Part shown: one piece after another, positions 5,056-5,109 of the stretch
Numbering within the stretch: the first letter of the stretch is position 1
How the letters are laid out: each line of letters begins with the position of its first letter
Assembly: GCA_927911515.1 (NCBI GenBank)
Contig: CAKMQH010000079.1
Coordinates: forward strand, 1 to 5,109
Direction: 5' to 3'
DNA: 5,109 nt
Source of the DNA: an uncultured Neisseria sp.
GTDB lineage: Bacteria > Pseudomonadota > Gammaproteobacteria > Burkholderiales > Neisseriaceae
Notes under the pieces: generated by a model
Database searches by the model: none
Seen by the model: the letters and a program-made list of their open reading frames with translations, nothing else
What the model was told of the DNA's origin: nothing
Made by a program: the position numbers and the translations under genes

Positions 5056-5109
5056 AGCAGAAGAATGGTTGATTTTCGACTTTAAGCTTTGTTTTCTGCT
5101 AAAAAGGTC
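5047..5109. repeat. Second inverted repeat overlapping the terminator and cut by the window edge
   Basis: GACCTTTTTAGCAGAA (5047-5062) is the exact reverse complement of TTCTGCTAAAAAGGTC (5094-5109), with a 31-base spacer. The left arm shares its GACCTTTTT with the right arm of the terminator at 5009-5055, so the two hairpins exclude each other. The right arm ends at the window edge in AAAAAGGTC, which could be the start of another uptake sequence. The repeat may therefore be longer than what is seen. Confidence 0.8.

Overview
The window looks like a chromosomal segment of a commensal Neisseria species. The strongest clue is a repeated DNA uptake sequence of the form AGGTCGTCTGAA: two inverted pairs, two single copies, and possibly one more starting at the right edge. 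This is the commensal variant of the dialect; the pathogenic Neisseria use GCCGTCTGAA. The gene order nuoM-nuoN-DUF2818 is also typical of beta-proteobacteria. The genus is inferred from sequence features alone; the species cannot be fixed.

Layout: (1) 2-1984, plus strand: the 3' part of nuoM and complete nuoN, the last two proton-pumping membrane subunits of respiratory complex I, closely spaced so that the nuoN ribosome binding site overlaps the nuoM stop. An intrinsic terminator follows at 1997-2030. (2) 2055-2412, plus strand: an inverted uptake-sequence hairpin, then a 99-residue three-helix membrane protein of the DUF2818 family. (3) 2507-2968, minus strand: dtd, D-aminoacyl-tRNA deacylase, convergent with DUF2818. 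(4) 3056-3096: a long imperfect hairpin that probably terminates the gene to its right. (5) 3140-4531, minus strand: a 463-residue Sel1/TPR-like repeat protein of unknown function, with a good sigma-70 type promoter at 4564-4593. (6) 4594-5109: an AT-rich intergenic region with no convincing gene, ending in a perfect 21-bp uptake-sequence terminator and a second, overlapping inverted repeat that runs to the window edge.

The genes fall into independent units. The nuo genes serve membrane energy metabolism, and DUF2818 may be an accessory of that complex, judged only by position. dtd is a translation quality-control enzyme. The Sel1 protein is probably a protein-interaction scaffold. I see no CRISPR array, insertion sequence, toxin-antitoxin pair, defence system or RNA gene. 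This is mostly an ordinary housekeeping region; the points worth a second look are the hairpin arrangements, the DUF2818 neighbour and the uncharacterised Sel1 protein.
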